Origin: Portunus trituberculatus
Taxonomy: Eukaryota > Arthropoda > Malacostraca > Decapoda > Portunidae
Assembly: GCF_017591435.1 (NCBI RefSeq)
Contig: NC_059268.1
Span: 4,555,981 to 4,619,980, forward strand
Reading direction: 5' to 3'
DNA length: 64,000 nt
Shown: piece after piece, positions 1-11,260 of the stretch
Layout of the letters: every line of letters starts with the position of its first letter
Numbering within the stretch: the first letter of the stretch is position 1
Notes under the pieces: model-generated
The model's input: the letters and a program-made list of their open reading frames with translations, nothing else
Told to the model about the DNA's origin: nothing
Databases searched by the model: none
Position numbers and translations under genes: made by a program

Positions 1-1220
1 GACAGGGCTGTCATGTGTATCAAACTTATTAAGCTTCTACTACAGGGTTATTGCAGGACTTGAAAGCAGAGATGGATGGGTAGACACAGTATACCTGGAC
101 ATTAAAAAGGCATTTGATAAAGTCCCTCACGGAAGACTTCTTTGAAAAGTGAAGAACATAGGAGGACTGTGTGGAACTTTGCTTGAATGGATAAGAGATT
201 ATTTGAAGGATAGAGAAATGAGAACTGTGATCAGAGATACATACTTGTCTTGGAGTAAAGTAACTAGCGGGATGCCACAAGGGTCAGTGTTGGCACCCAT
301 TATGTTTCAAATTTATGTAAACGACATTCACATTGGAGTAAACAGCTATATGAATTTATTCGCTGATGATGCAAAGTTGCTAAAAGTTATCAAAACCAGA
401 GAGGACTGTAAACTGCTACAGGAAGATTTAAACAAGATCTATGAATGGAGCAAGTGGAAATTGGAGTTTAATGCCAAGAAATGTCACATAATGGAACTAG
501 GAAAGAGTAAGAGAAGACCAGTATGGAACTATTTGATGGGAGAGGAGCAAATAACAAAGACTAAAAAAGAAAAAGATCTTGGAGTGATCATCATACAAGA
601 AAATCTGAGCCCTGATAAACACATAAACAAGATATTTGGACTATCATACAGGATGTTGATTAATATAAGAGTGGCATTTCATTACATGGATAAAGATATG
701 ATGAAAAAAATTCATCACAAGCATGATACACCCAAGGCTGGAATATGCAGCAGTGGTATGGTCTCTGAGTTCTAAAAATTATATAAGAAAACTGGAAAGG
801 ATACAGAAGATTCCTACAAAGATGGTGCCGGAATTAAAGGATCTCATATGAAGAACGACTGAAGGAAATGGGACTGCCAACCTTACAAGATAGAAGAGAA
901 TGAGGGGACCTAATAACAATGTATAAGATAGTAAATGATATTGAAAAGATAGACAAAGACCTGGTGCTGTTGGCGGAAGAGGATGGAAGGACAAGAGGAC
1001 ATGAAAAGAAGATCAGGATGAGGCAGTGTGAGAAGGATGTTTGAAAATACAGTTTTCCACACAGAACGGTGGAAAAATGGAATGCATTGGATAATGGAAT
1101 TGTTGCAGCACATAGTGTGCATAACTTTAAAGAAAAATTAGATAAATGGAGATATGGAGACAGGACACTATGAGCCCCGCTCGAATCCTGTACAATACAA
1201 CTAGGTAAATACACACACAC
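1..1220 (+). mobile_element. LINE family A copy A1 (5' part outside window), degenerate RT and C-terminal domain, intact 3' end
   Basis: This is the 3' part of a non-LTR retrotransposon, cut by the window edge. From base 2 one frame reads reverse transcriptase blocks (AFDKVPH near 110-130, then MPQGSVLAPIMF and the catalytic LFADDAKLL box near 355-380). A TGA at about 143 and later frameshifts break it. The longest open piece is 149-775 (208 aa). From 780 to 1170 the conserved C-terminal domain follows in shifted frames (MVPELKDL, EERLKEMGLPTLQDRR, FKEKLDKWRYGD). The element ends with AACTAGGTAAATACACACAC at about 1199-1220, the 3' signature seen on every complete family A copy here. The VPQGSVL and FADD spacing and C-terminal domain fit the CR1/jockey group. 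It is a dead copy. Confidence 0.85.
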
Positions 1221-2340
1221 AACCCAGCGGCACAGGAAGGATTAAGAGACATCGTGGTAAGAAAACAGAAAATAAGAGAATTGCTAGAAAAGGTTGATGT
1301 GAGGAAGGCAATGGGACCAGATAGTGTGTCAAGATGGACACTAAGGTAATGTAGTGAGCAAGTGGTAGAACCAATTTGGGATGTAATTAACAACTCTTTA
1401 AGGGAAGGGAAGGTACCAAAGGAATGGAAAAGAGCCAATATAGTCCCATTATACAAAGGAGGAAAAATGACTGAGCCCCTAAATTACAGACCAGTGTCAC
1501 TAACTAGTGTGATGGGTAAGATCTGTGAAATTGTTATCAAAGAAAAATGGTTACAATATCTGGGGAGAAATGAAATAATTAATAACTCCCAATTTGGTTT
1601 TAGAAAAGGAATATCATGTATAACAAACTTACTAAACTTTTATACAAGAGTAATAGATGAAGTACAAGGAAGAGATGGATGGGTGGATGCAGTGTATCTA
1701 AATATTAAAAAGGCTTTTGACAAAGTACCACACAGAAGACTCCTATGGAAAATAGAACACATGGGCAGAACTAAGGGAAATATCTTGAATTGGATGACAG
1801 ATTACTTAACAGATAGGAAAATGAGGACAGTGATAAGAGATACAACATCAAGTTGGAGCACCGTAACTAGTGGCATACCACAGGGTTCGGTGTTGGCATC
1901 AATAATGTTCCAAATATATGTCAGTGATATACAAGAGGGTTTGAGTAGCTACATAAACTTGTTTGCAGATGATGCCCAGCTTTTGAGAGTTATAAAAAAA
2001 AACTAAATTATTGTATGGAATTACAGAAAGATATTGATAAGATCTGGAGATGGAGCCAGAAGTGGAAATTAGAATTTAATACTAAGAAATGCCATGTAAT
2101 GGAAATGGGTAAAAGTGAGAGAAGACCTACATAGGAATATAAAATGGGAGAAGAGATCATAATGAAAAGAAGAGAAGAGAAAGACCTGGGAGTGATATAC
2201 AAGACACCCTGACTCCAGAAATACATATGAATGGATTATTTGCTTCAACATACAAGACACTAACGAACATCAGGGTAGCATTCAATTACATGGATAAAAG
2301 TGTGATGAAAAAGATATTAACCACTATGATAAGACCTGCC
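1221..2340 (+). mobile_element. LINE family A copy A2, truncated at both ends
   Basis: A second family A fragment starts immediately after the AC tail of A1, inside the stretch just before the RT domain (KAMGPD then WKRANIVPLYKGG). The main open piece 1362-2006 (214 aa) carries NYRPVSLTS, QFGFRKG, KKAFDKVPHRRLLWK, IPQGSVLASIMF and LFADDAQLL, so the catalytic Asp pair is present. Frames then break (A-rich run near 1995), and the RT thumb continues to about 2340, where similarity stops abruptly and an opposite-strand fragment begins. It is 5'-truncated at an AC repeat and, unusually for a LINE, also lacks its 3' end. Confidence 0.82.
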
Positions 2341-2744
2341 AAGTCCTGCTTCATTCATATATTTTGTCCAAGTCCTTCTGCAATATATTACAGTCATGCA
2401 TATTCCTCACTCTCCTCATAATCTTTGCATCATCTGCAAACATATAACTTCTCACTCCCTCTGGCATGTCATTTATATAGATCAGGAACATGATGGGACC
2501 AAGCACTGAACCTTGGGGAACTCCACTGGTTACCTTCTTCCACTCTGACTTCACTCCCTTCACTACCGTCCTCATTTCTCTACCTGTCAAATAATTTATC
2601 ATCCACTCCATCAGATTTCCCCTTATTCCTCCGATTCTACTTAACTTCCACATCAACCTGTTATGTGGTACTTTATCAAATGTTTTTTTAAAGTCTAGGT
2701 ATACACAATCAAGCCATCCATCCCTCTCTTGTAAAATATCGACC
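2341..2744 (-). mobile_element. LINE family A copy A3, RT fragment
   Basis: One open frame (2351-2746, 131 aa) encodes the RT core of a family A element: ERDGWLDCVYLDFKKTFDKV, SGVPQGSVLGPIMFLIYIND, then FADDAKIM. Its 5' side begins right after the AC tail of copy A4 (plus strand ATGTGTATGTGTGTG, 2745-2760). Its 3' side stops at the inverted junction with A2 at about 2340. It is more conserved than its neighbours and has no internal stop. Confidence 0.8.
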
Positions 2745-2797
2745 ATGTGTATGTGTGTGTGTGTATTTATTTGTAGTAGTTTTACAGGGCCTGGGCT

Positions 2798-4638
2798 TTA
2801 TGCTCGTGTGGCCCCGTCTCCATATCTACACTTATCCAATTTTTCTTTAAAACTATGCACACTCGCTGCTGACACCACTTCTTCACTCAAACTGTTCCAC
2901 GTCTCAACACATCTTTGTGGGAAACTATATTTTTTCACATCTCTCAGACATCTTACCTTTCTCATCTTTTTACTAAGCAATCTTGTGCTTTGAATGTCAT
3001 ATTCTTCTCTCAGGATCAGTTTCTCATTATCAACTTGGTTCATTCCGTTGATCAATTTATAAACTTGTATTAGATCCCCTCTCTTCCTTCTTTGTTCCAG
3101 GGTTGGTAGATCCATAGCCTTTAGTCTCTCCTCATATGTCATCCCTTCAAATTTTGGAACCATTCTTGTAGCCATTTTTTGTAGTCTCTCCAACTTCTTT
3201 ATGTTTTTTTTTTTTATGGCTTACTGGTTGATTGTTTTCTTCCATCGTCACTCCTAAGTCCTTTTCCTTTTTTACTTTTTCTAGTTTTACTCCATCTCCC
3301 ATCTTATAGATTCCCACTGGTTGTCTTTCACTTTTTTCCATTTCCATGACATGGCTTTTATCCACATTGAATTCCATCTCCCATTTTTTACTCCATTTTC
3401 AGATCTTGTTTAAGTCTTCCTGCAGTATTTCATAATCCTTTTTTTGTTTTATGAGTCTGCACAGTTTCACATCGTCCGCAAACAGATTTATGTAGCTGTT
3501 CACTCCCTCTGGCATGTCGTTTATATATATGAGAAAAAGTATTGGCGCCAATACTGACCCCTGTGGCACTCGGCTGTCTACTGCTCTCCACTTGGACTTC
3601 ATATCTTTAACTACCGTCCTTCTCTCCACCTCAAGTAATTTTCCATGCATCTCAATGTGCTTTCTTTTAAGCCACCCTTCTCCTCTAACTTCCATAGTAA
3701 TCTTTCATGTGGCACTTAATCAAACGCCTTTTTTAAATCTAAATAAATACAGTCAATCCATCCCTCTCTCTGTCTTGTACTTTATCAACTACTCTAGAGT
3801 AGAAACTCAATAAATTTGTTACACAAGACTGACCTTTTCTAAAACCAAATTGGCTATTTGAAAATAATTTGTTGTCTTCAAGAAACTCAATCCATTGTTT
3901 CTTTATTACTCTTTCACACATCTTCCATATTACACTAGTTCTTCCTTTCGCTCTTACATATGGGAACCACCTCAGCTCTTTTCCATTCTTCTGGTACTAT
4001 TCCATTTTCTATTGAGCATTTTATGATGTTGTATATAGGACTTGTTAGTTCTTCCCTACATTCTTTTAATATTCCGCTCCCATTGCCTTCTCCTCATCTA
4101 ATTCCGTCATCAACTCTTTTAATTCAAGCTTGGTTACTTTAACCTCTTTCATATGGACGGTCTCTCTATTACCCTGTGGTCTTTCAAATTTGGATTCCTT
4201 AGTAAAGACCTCCTGAAATTTACTATTTAACAGTTCTGCCATACTTTTTGGGTCTTCCACTATTCCGTTCTCTCCTTTTAACCTTTCTATTGTTTCTTTT
4301 TGCCTAATTTTTCCATTTATGAATCTGTAGAACAATTTTGGTTGTTCCTTACATTTTTCGACAATGACCTTTTCATAGTTCCTTTCTTCTTCCTTTCTCA
4401 TCTTGGCATATTCTTTTCTTGCTGTTTCAAAGTTTTCCTTATTTTCTGGATTTCTATTTCTCCTCCACCTTTTCCATGCTCCATCTCTTTTCTCCTTTGC
4501 CCTGGCACACCTTGCATTAAACCAATCTTTCTTTCCTTCTTCTTTAGGTCTATATTTTGTGACATATTCCCTGACTCTTATTTTGTATATTTCCAAAAAT
4601 AAGTTATACTTCTCTTGCACCGTCTCTGAGTTTTCCAT
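2798..4638 (-). pseudogene. LINE A4 ORF2 reverse transcriptase and C-terminal domain remnant
   Basis: Successive frames cover the linker after the endonuclease (4638-4066, 190 aa, ending in the KAMG element before RT), RT block QFGFRKGQSCVTNLLSFYSR (3921-3739), RVPQGSVLAPILFLIYIND with LFADDVKLC (3695-3399), the thumb (3377-3147) and the C-terminal domain (3193-2798, 131 aa, MVPKFEGMTYEERLKAMDLP to FKEKLDKCRYGD). The FADD catalytic box is present. At least five frameshifts make it non-functional. Confidence 0.78.
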
Positions 4639-4644
4639 CTCCTC

Positions 4645-5554
4645 TCAGTTTACATTTTTAAAATAGCTCTTGAGGTTCTCAATATCAGCCTTTCTATTAT
4701 ATAGTCGGTCTCCTTTGTATGATTCATCTCTATCTTCCTTTCCTTCTTTTATATCCATTTCTAACATTACATGGTAACTTTTTCCCAATGGGCACTTATA
4801 TCTTATATCATTGTTCATTTGTATACCCCTTGTAAAAACTAGGTCCAATCTTGCCGGCTCATTGTTTCCTCTAATCTTGTGTTTTCCTTTACTCTTTGGA
4901 CCATCATATCATCTATCATTAGATTCAAGAATCTATCTCCCAAGGCTTTTTCCCCCATACCACTTTCATAATTTTCCCAGTCCACCTCCTTACAGTTGAA
5001 ATCTACTAATATAACTTTTCTCCTTTCTCTAATGATTGTCGTAAGACTCCTTATTGTGTCATTTTCATGTCTTTATATTCTTGATTGGTCCATGAATTTG
5101 TTTTTGGTGGCACATATGTTCCGATGATTGTTAACTTTTTTTTTTTAATATACAGTATTTCTGATTTTCCTTCCTCAAACTCCACTTGATTTACCACCAT
5201 CTCTTTCCTTAACATCATCATGACTCCTACTCTTCTTTTATCCACTCTGTCTCTCCTCCATATATTATACCTTATATCTATGTCTAATCTTATTGCCTCA
5301 TTTAACTTTGTTTCCAACCAGGCATACAATATCTGGTTCTTCTTTCTTTATGTAATCTGTTAATTCTAATTTACTTGATAAAACTCATCTATGTTCGTAT
5401 ACATAATTTTTAATATCTTGTTCTCACCATTTTTAGTTAAACTTGCTCCATTTTTTTCTCTTCCTTCTCTTTCATACACCATTTCCTTATCTTGTCTACT
5501 ATAATTCTCCAAAAAAAAAAAAAAAAAATGCCTTCTTCTCCTCTGACCTTTCAT
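4645..5554 (-). pseudogene. LINE A4 ORF2 endonuclease domain remnant
   Basis: Pieces of an apurinic-type endonuclease appear in three frames: YTNIDEF (start of the domain, about 5380), GTYVPPKTNSW (about 5110), RLDLVFTRGIQ (4848) and GKSYHVMLEMD (about 4790). In the intact family the last motif is SDH, so here the catalytic Asp reads Tyr (SYH). Together with frameshifts this shows an inactive copy. The domain would nick the target DNA for target-primed reverse transcription. Confidence 0.7.
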
Positions 5555-6219
5555 TATTTTTTTTCATTGTTTCTGCCACCAGTTTGTTGTGTCTTTTCCT
5601 TTCCTCTTTGTTTCTATTTACTGATTTCATTTCGTCTTTTTCCCTTCTTAGTCTATATTTAAAATTTTTTTCTTTCAGGCCAAAAATAATTACTTTTTTT
5701 TCTGCAATTTCTCTTACTAAATTTTCTTTTTTCTTCAGGACTCCTATCATTTTGTTTGTCATATTTTCATCTCTTTCTTTTAACTTTTCTTGAAATACTT
5801 CCTGAAATGATTCCTTGTCTTTCTTATCTTGGATTCTCCATGCCTGTACTTCTTTTTTAATCACGTCTTGTACTCTTTCCTCTTCTTTGTTAACTAGATC
5901 TTTCAGCTCCTCTTTTTCTTTCTCTGCTTTACCAAGTCCTTCTTCCATGAATTTCTTGTAGTTAGCTACTTCCTTTTTTAATTCTTCATTTTCTGCTCTT
6001 AGCCTAGTTTCGTTTTCTTCCACTATTTTTATCCTTTTTTTTTAACTTCTGGAGCTCTTTTTCCTGTTCTTCATTCTCTTTTATTCCCATACTCTCCTTT
6101 ATCCATTTATCTAATTTACATTCAATAGTCAACACTCTATTAAATAATGAAGTATGTGATGTATCAAAAACTTCAAATGCTCTTTCACCCTCAGCAACAT
6201 AGTTATCACCATCTTTCAT
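5499..6219 (-). pseudogene. LINE A4 ORF1 remnant, coiled-coil nucleic-acid-binding protein
   Basis: Two overlapping frames (6219-6004 and 6023-5499) together give a highly charged, Glu/Lys-rich protein. A long predicted coiled coil (heptad-like, from about MEENETRLRAENEELKKEV onward) is followed by IAEKKVIIFGLKE, which resembles the first beta strand of the RRM-like domain of LINE ORF1 proteins (compare VIIIGLREE in copy A10). Such ORF1 proteins coat the element RNA in the ribonucleoprotein. A frameshift divides the protein and the C-terminal part is eroded by an A-rich run near 5512-5528. Confidence 0.65.
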
Positions 6220-6403
6220 TCTTTCCTATGTCTCATACCTGCATTTAGATGGAATCTCTTCCTTACTCATGATTTTGTAACACTGTATTCATGAAAATGA
6301 GTCTACACTACTCGCCCAGGCCACTGCAAACCCAAACAATAGGTAGTGAAGATCAGCTGATTCTCGGAGCAACGGTACTTCGTCCTTTCTCAATCGCGTC
6401 TCA

Positions 6404-6571
6404 TGTGTGTGTATTTACCTATTTGTAGTTTTACAGGGCCTGGGCTTTATGCTTGTGTGGCCCCATCTCCATATCTACACTTATCCAATTTCTCTTTAAA
6501 ACTATGCACACTCGTTGCTGACACCACTTCCTCACTCAAACTGTTCCAAGTCTCAACACATCTGTGTGGGT
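6404..6571 (-). mobile_element. LINE family A copy A5, very short 3' end copy
   Basis: The plus strand reads TGTGTGTATTTACCTATTTG then the reverse complement of the family A C-terminal codons (about 168 bp), and stops at 6571 in TGGGTGTGTGTTCACC. It is a heavily 5'-truncated insertion. Its 5' border sits against an AC-rich host sequence (minus strand GTGAACACACA), the same kind of border seen for the other copies. Copy A4 starts directly at its tail. Confidence 0.75.
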
Positions 6572-6940
6572 GTGTGTTCACCACAACTCTCACTCCCTCT
6601 TTCCCATCCTCATTCACTTCCTTGTTACTGCCAACTGAACATTCTGCCTCATCTTCAGATCTTTAAGATACAGATACTTCACATTACTACCATTTTAGTA
6701 GTATGTATTGTGTACCATAAGAAAACTTGCGCCAGGTGATAGCAAGCTCTGAAGAACTCAGCCAGTCCATGAGCCACCCAGGCCAGCTGCTCTCAGCCAC
6801 CCCCTTACCTTCTCTATTCCCTGTCACCCACCAATAATTCTCATACTATTTAAGGATACATAGTTATTATCACAGTCAGCATTATTATAATTACTAATAG
6901 TTTATATTGTTAATGTAGTTTTAATTGTAGCCTAATCTAA
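6572..6940. other. Non-repetitive intronic stretch with a possible small minus-strand exon
   Basis: No transposon match was recognised. On the minus strand 6572-6661 reads an acidic open stretch (SEDEAECSVGSNKEVN, then GKEGVRVVV), with an AG about 6664 and a possible GTGAAC donor at its end. XPF proteins have an acidic linker followed by a hydrophobic strand ending in the first nuclease-domain Asp, so this could be an eroded or lineage-specific exon. However, its phase does not fit the phase-0 end of the exon at 8672-8806. It is left as a candidate only. Confidence 0.2.
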
Positions 6941-7370
6941 TATAGTGGTACCTTGAGATACAAATTCGTTCTGTGATAGAGCTCGTATCTCAAAAAATAT
7001 TTTCCCATTAAAATGATTTGAAATGCCATTAATCCATTCCAGCCTCTCCAAAAACAGCACCCCTATTTTTTCTTATGTGTTTTCAGGTAAGGAAAAGGTA
7101 TTTATATATAATAATTATTGAACAGAAGTAAAATCAAACATACCAAAAGATAATATAAAAAAATAAAATACTCTTATAAAGTGTAATTATCTATGAGGGA
7201 AAATTCCACATGATGTTATCCTACTGCATTCCCAGCCCTCACTTCGGACTGTTGATCAGCTGGAGTGTACAAATATAGCCACCCACAGAAGACTGGCTGC
7301 TCTAATAATCACAGATGGACTTGTTGATGATTCTGTAAACATCATTCATTCAATAAATGAAGTTTTAAGT

Positions 7371-7504
<134 letters not shown>

Positions 7505-7686
7505 AGGATTAAATAATCCTCAAATTAAGTCATCACAAGGAGCCCCTCCAATGAAGTAATTTGTCCTGCTGCTAGCAACAAAGGCCATATAGCTGCTAGA
7601 TGTCATTAGTGGGGTTCAAATCGATGCCCGCAATCTACCACCATCGTGGCAGAATGCGGCGCCTTAATCCGTGAGAGAGAGACTAC

Positions 7687-7767
<81 letters not shown>
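7687..7767. repeat. (AG)n microsatellite, about 80 bp
   Basis: A second AG tract within the same Tigger-like element. Open frames across it are low-complexity artefacts. Confidence 0.97.
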
Positions 7768-7769
<2 letters not shown>

Positions 7770-8304
7770 TCCACACAGCTATAGCCAGCGTAAAAATTTG
7801 TTTACATTTCCCCCCCTCCCACGACATGATAATCGTTGGTGGAGGAGGTAGGGGAGATAGGAGAAATTTTTTTTGCCTTTTCAGTTACATACACATGCAT
7901 GCTTCATCAATGCATGAACATATATGAAATAAGCAGCAAAAGTTTATTAGTGTTCTTACCTTGGAGACACATGTTTTCAGCTAATGGTGGTAAATGGTAG
8001 AGGAAGATGAGGGAAGGGAGGATAGGATGCAGGCACCATTCACACGTACACATTAAACATTAATTAAAACTTTCTTTAGACAATAAAAAAGATCAGTCAA
8101 TAGTGTGAAAATGATGAAAAAACAATCACAGTGCACGAGATCCACGGGAAACATGTAGATACTAGCTCAGCTGATTCTGGACCAATGCAACTAGCTATCG
8201 ACTTTAGCGGCAACATCCCCAAGCATGACTCGTATCTTAAAATAAAAAAATGGCCAAATTGTAGCTTGTAACTCTGGCAGCTTGTATCTCAAGGTACCAC
8301 TGTA

Positions 8305-8671
8305 CAAGTATTTTTAGTACCATGCTATTTTATCAAATCAAATGGCCAATTCTTTTATAATAAAATGGATTTTCTACTTCAAAGTATAAAAATACTCTGG
8401 TTCCAATGACAAAGCATGTGAAAATGAGGTGATAATTGAACCACAAAAAAATGAGAGCAAAGCAGTGCATATTCTGGTTATTGCAAAAGCAAAACAACCA
8501 ATCATACAGCAAAACTAGGTTAGTAAAACCGAATATAGAAATTACATAAATACTGTATAACACTGACTTGTATGTTGGGGAATACCTGTATGTGGAGTTA
8601 GGGTAATATTACATTTAGGTAATTACAATAGTACTATATCAGTTTTGTGCTAAAAATTGTTTTGGTCTTAC
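8305..8671. other. AT-rich intron sequence downstream of the ERCC4 exon
   Basis: No repeat family, RNA gene or convincing exon was recognised. It is taken as the start of the ERCC4 intron that follows the exon at 8672-8806. Confidence 0.5.
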
Positions 8672-8806
8672 CACTTTCTCCTTAATAAGATACTCAAAAG
8701 CATCTTTCTCTCTCTTGACGTTGGTGAGGTATATCTGCTCCTCCGTAGTACCCTTATAGAGGAGGAGATATACCCGCACACGCTCCACGTGACGTGCTTG
8801 CCATAC
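8672..8806 (-). CDS. ERCC4: ERCC4/XPF DNA repair endonuclease, internal exon (45 codons)
   Basis: XPF is the catalytic subunit of the ERCC1-XPF structure-specific nuclease, which cuts 5' of DNA lesions in nucleotide excision and crosslink repair. This minus-strand exon is exactly 135 nt and phase 0. It is preceded by acceptor TTTTGATGCAG and followed by donor GTAAGACC. Its translation starts VWQARHVERVRVYLLLYKG and continues TTEEQIYLTNVKREKDAFEY. Known XPF proteins read LRVYFLIYGGSTEEQRYL then ALRKEKEAFEKLIREK at the corresponding place, the end of the helicase-like domain just before the nuclease domain. It continues in frame from the exon at 22259-22360. The nuclease signature (ERK) is not in this window. 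Confidence rests on the very specific EEQ-YL and REK-AFE matches. Confidence 0.9.
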
Positions 8807-8824
8807 CTGCATCAAAATTGTGTA

Positions 8825-8825
<1 letters not shown>

Positions 8826-8903
<78 letters not shown>
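8826..8903. repeat. (TA)n microsatellite
   Basis: About 78 bp of TA dinucleotides in the intron, 20 bp upstream (gene sense) of the ERCC4 exon acceptor. Its nearness to the splice acceptor may matter for branch-point placement. Confidence 0.97.
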
Positions 8904-8905
<2 letters not shown>

Positions 8906-9233
8906 CAAAAAAATTCATGCCAAGACACACAACAAATTTCATAAAAAATATCTAATTTAAGTAAATGTAACTAGGAACAATAACAAATAGAAAGGTAAAT
9001 CAACTGAACATTCAATAATAATGTTGCTAAGAAAGTAAGAGTTAAAAAAAGTAGATGGTATGTTAAATTAGTTGCCATGTTTCATATAATTCTTGCAGCT
9101 TCCTTTATTTTCTTATATTCCTATATGAGAGATGTGCCTGGATCAGTACTTCCCAACCTGTGAGGCAAATACCACTAGTGGTACCCAAAGGCCTACCAGG
9201 TGGTACATCAGCACTTTTGAGATATTATGCTAT
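8904..9233. other. Intron sequence with a hAT-like terminus at 9152-9233
   Basis: Mostly unremarkable AT-rich sequence. CAGTACTTCCCAACCTGTGAG at about 9155 resembles the CAGxGxTTCCCAACC ends of hAT elements. No matching opposite end was found, so it is probably an old fragment. Confidence 0.35.
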
Positions 9234-9303
9234 TTTTAAGCCCTTCCTGGTTGAGGATCTATATATAGACATTTCAAAATTGGAACTTTTTGTTGGATTG
9301 TCT
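9234..9303. repeat. TATA-palindrome repeat, copy 1, left part
   Basis: Begins TTAAGCCCTTCC, then GATCTATATATAGAC, CAAAATTGGAACTTTTTGTT and GTCTATA. Here family B copy B1 interrupts it; it resumes at 16984 (TATATAGATGTTTC). The same repeat, split differently, is at 31845, 38424 and 41457. The TTAA plus CCCTTC start resembles piggyBac-type ends, but no opposite terminus was found. Confidence 0.6.
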
Positions 9304-9722
9304 ATAACATAACATATAACATATAACATAAATAATAGGATAACAAAGGGCCACCAGGGCCCATCTAGGTTATCCTGTATCAGTCACACAGCGACCTCGT
9401 CATCAGTACTTAAAGATACACTTACAAGTACACAATACATTATATACTAATTCTAAATATTTGGCCCATTAACAAGGCTAAGTCCTGCAGCGAAATCCTC
9501 TACAATCTGTGATCCCCATACATGGGGATCATGTCTTGTTTAACTATAGTAAATTTCTTATAAAAACTATCATGCAGCGCTATACATAATTATAAATCTA
9601 ATAAATTTAAGTGCTTATCTAATCTGTTTTAAACATTGTCAAACTAGTGCTATTTACAACCCTCTCTGGCAATGCATTCCAGAAGTCTACTACCCTATGA
9701 CTAAAGAAATATTTTCTTATAT

Positions 9723-11260
9723 CTAACCTGCAGCCTTGCTTTCTAATCTTCCTGCCATGATTTCTAGTCCTACTTCCTCCTCTAAGGTAAAGAAAGATCT
9801 CACATCTATGTAGTTTGTATCTGAGAACATTTTAAATAACTCTATCATATCCCCTCTTATACATCTCTCAAATGAAAACATGTTTAATTCCTTTAATCTA
9901 TCTCTATACTCCAGGCGCTTTAATGCTGGTATCATCCTAGTTGCTCTTCTCTGAACTGCTTCTAACATGTTGATATCCTGCCTATAATGGGATGACCAGG
10001 CCTGTATGCAATACTCTAAATGGGGCCTAACATAGGAATTATATAAGCTACGCACCACTTCCTTACTTTTATAACTAACATTTCTATTTATAAAACCCAG
10101 GATCCTATTTGCCCTATTTCTTGCTTCTAAACATTGCTTTGAAAATTTCATAGTCCTGTCTATCACTACTCCTAAATCCTTTCCTCCTCTACTGCCTCTA
10201 GCCAACATCCCTCCATCTCATAGCTAAAGTTTGTGTTGTCTTTACCTAAATGCATAACCTGACACTTTTAGAATTAAACTCCATCTGCCACCTGTCTGCC
10301 CATGCTATCAGCCTGTCCAGGTCTTGTTGTATTCTGTAATTGTCCTTTTCACCCTGTACTGCACATGCTATCTTAGTATCATCTGCAAACTTTGATACTT
10401 TGCTACTAATTCCTATATCTAAATCGTTAATGTACACCAAGAAAAGAAGAGGTCCTAGCACTGATCCTTGGGGTACCCCACTAACCACTTCCTTCCACTC
10501 AGACATTGCCCCATTTAATACTACTCTCTGTTTCCTATCAGAAAGCCATTCACTAATCCAATCAACTAACCTACCCCCTATCCCATGTAGTCTCAATTTG
10601 TACACTAGCCTCCTATGCGGTACCTTATCAAACACCTTGCTAAAATCTAGATATATAACATCTATGCTATTTCCATCATCTAACTCCTTGGTAATATATT
10701 CTAAGATATCGAGCAAATTTGTAAGACAGGACCTCCCTGATCTAAAGCCATGTTGGGTATCTCTAATTAATCTATTCTCATTTAAATGCTCCCAAATACT
10801 ACCCTTAATGATTTTCTCTAGTATCTTACATACTATACTAGTTAAACTGATCGGTCTATAATTATTTGCATCATCCTTCCTACCTTTTTTAAATATTGGA
10901 GTAACATTAGCTAACTTCCAGTCCTGAGGTATCTCAGCAAACCTAAGTGATCTTTCAAAGATTAACTTAAGTGCTTCAGAAATACTGTCTACACCCTCCC
11001 TAAGTACTCTGGCATGTAGCTCATCAGGACCACTAGCTTTCCTATCGTCTAGTTCAAGAATAAATTTCCTAATAATTCCCGGTTTTATATCAATATTTTC
11101 TAAAGCTCTTAAACTACTCGTCGCACTGTTTGTAACAGGATTTCCTATTCTTTCCTAGTAAATACTGAAGAAAATTGTTCATTCAATAATTCTACTATGT
11201 CTTCATTTTGATCCACTACTACACCATCTTTTCTGAGTGGTCCAATCCTATCCTTATTTC
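9723..11260 (-). pseudogene. LINE B1 reverse transcriptase and C-terminal domain
   Basis: RT blocks in order: VTPIFKK-type block, NYRPISLTS, QHGFRSGRSCLTNLLDILEY, YLDFSKVFDKVPHRRLVYKL, SGVPQGSVLGPLLFLVYIND and SKFADDTKIACAV. The C-terminal CR1-type domain follows (SYVRPHLEYCIQAWS, VQRRATRMIPALKRLEYRDR). Compared with B2 it has a deletion near 10265 (CACTTTTAGAATT for CACTTATCAGAATT), one missing C near 10190 and a frame loss near 9866, so the protein is broken at several points. The catalytic FADD is intact. Confidence 0.8.

Larger units (their letters stand above)
2745..6403 (-). mobile_element. LINE family A copy A4, nearly full length (ORF1 + ORF2), degenerate
   Basis: This minus-strand element of about 3.7 kb runs from a 5' end near 6403 to a tail at 2745-2773 (plus strand TGTGTGTATTTATTTG). 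ORF1 pieces lie at 6219-5499, ORF2 endonuclease at 5554-4645, RT at 4638-3399 and the C-terminal domain at 3377-2798. Several frameshifts separate the pieces, so it is not active as it stands. Its 5' end directly abuts the AC tail of A5 and its 3' tail directly abuts A3, so three family A units lie head to tail. Confidence 0.85.

Noticed and set aside
7606..7927. Open frames of 73 and 93 aa over the second AG tract (Ser-Leu and Arg-Glu repeats)
   Set aside because: They are translations of a dinucleotide repeat inside a non-coding MITE.
8639..8944. 89-aa and 95-aa frames with Tyr-Ile repeats
   Set aside because: The repeat part is the (TA)n tract. Only the 45-codon segment 8672-8806 on the minus strand is a real exon.
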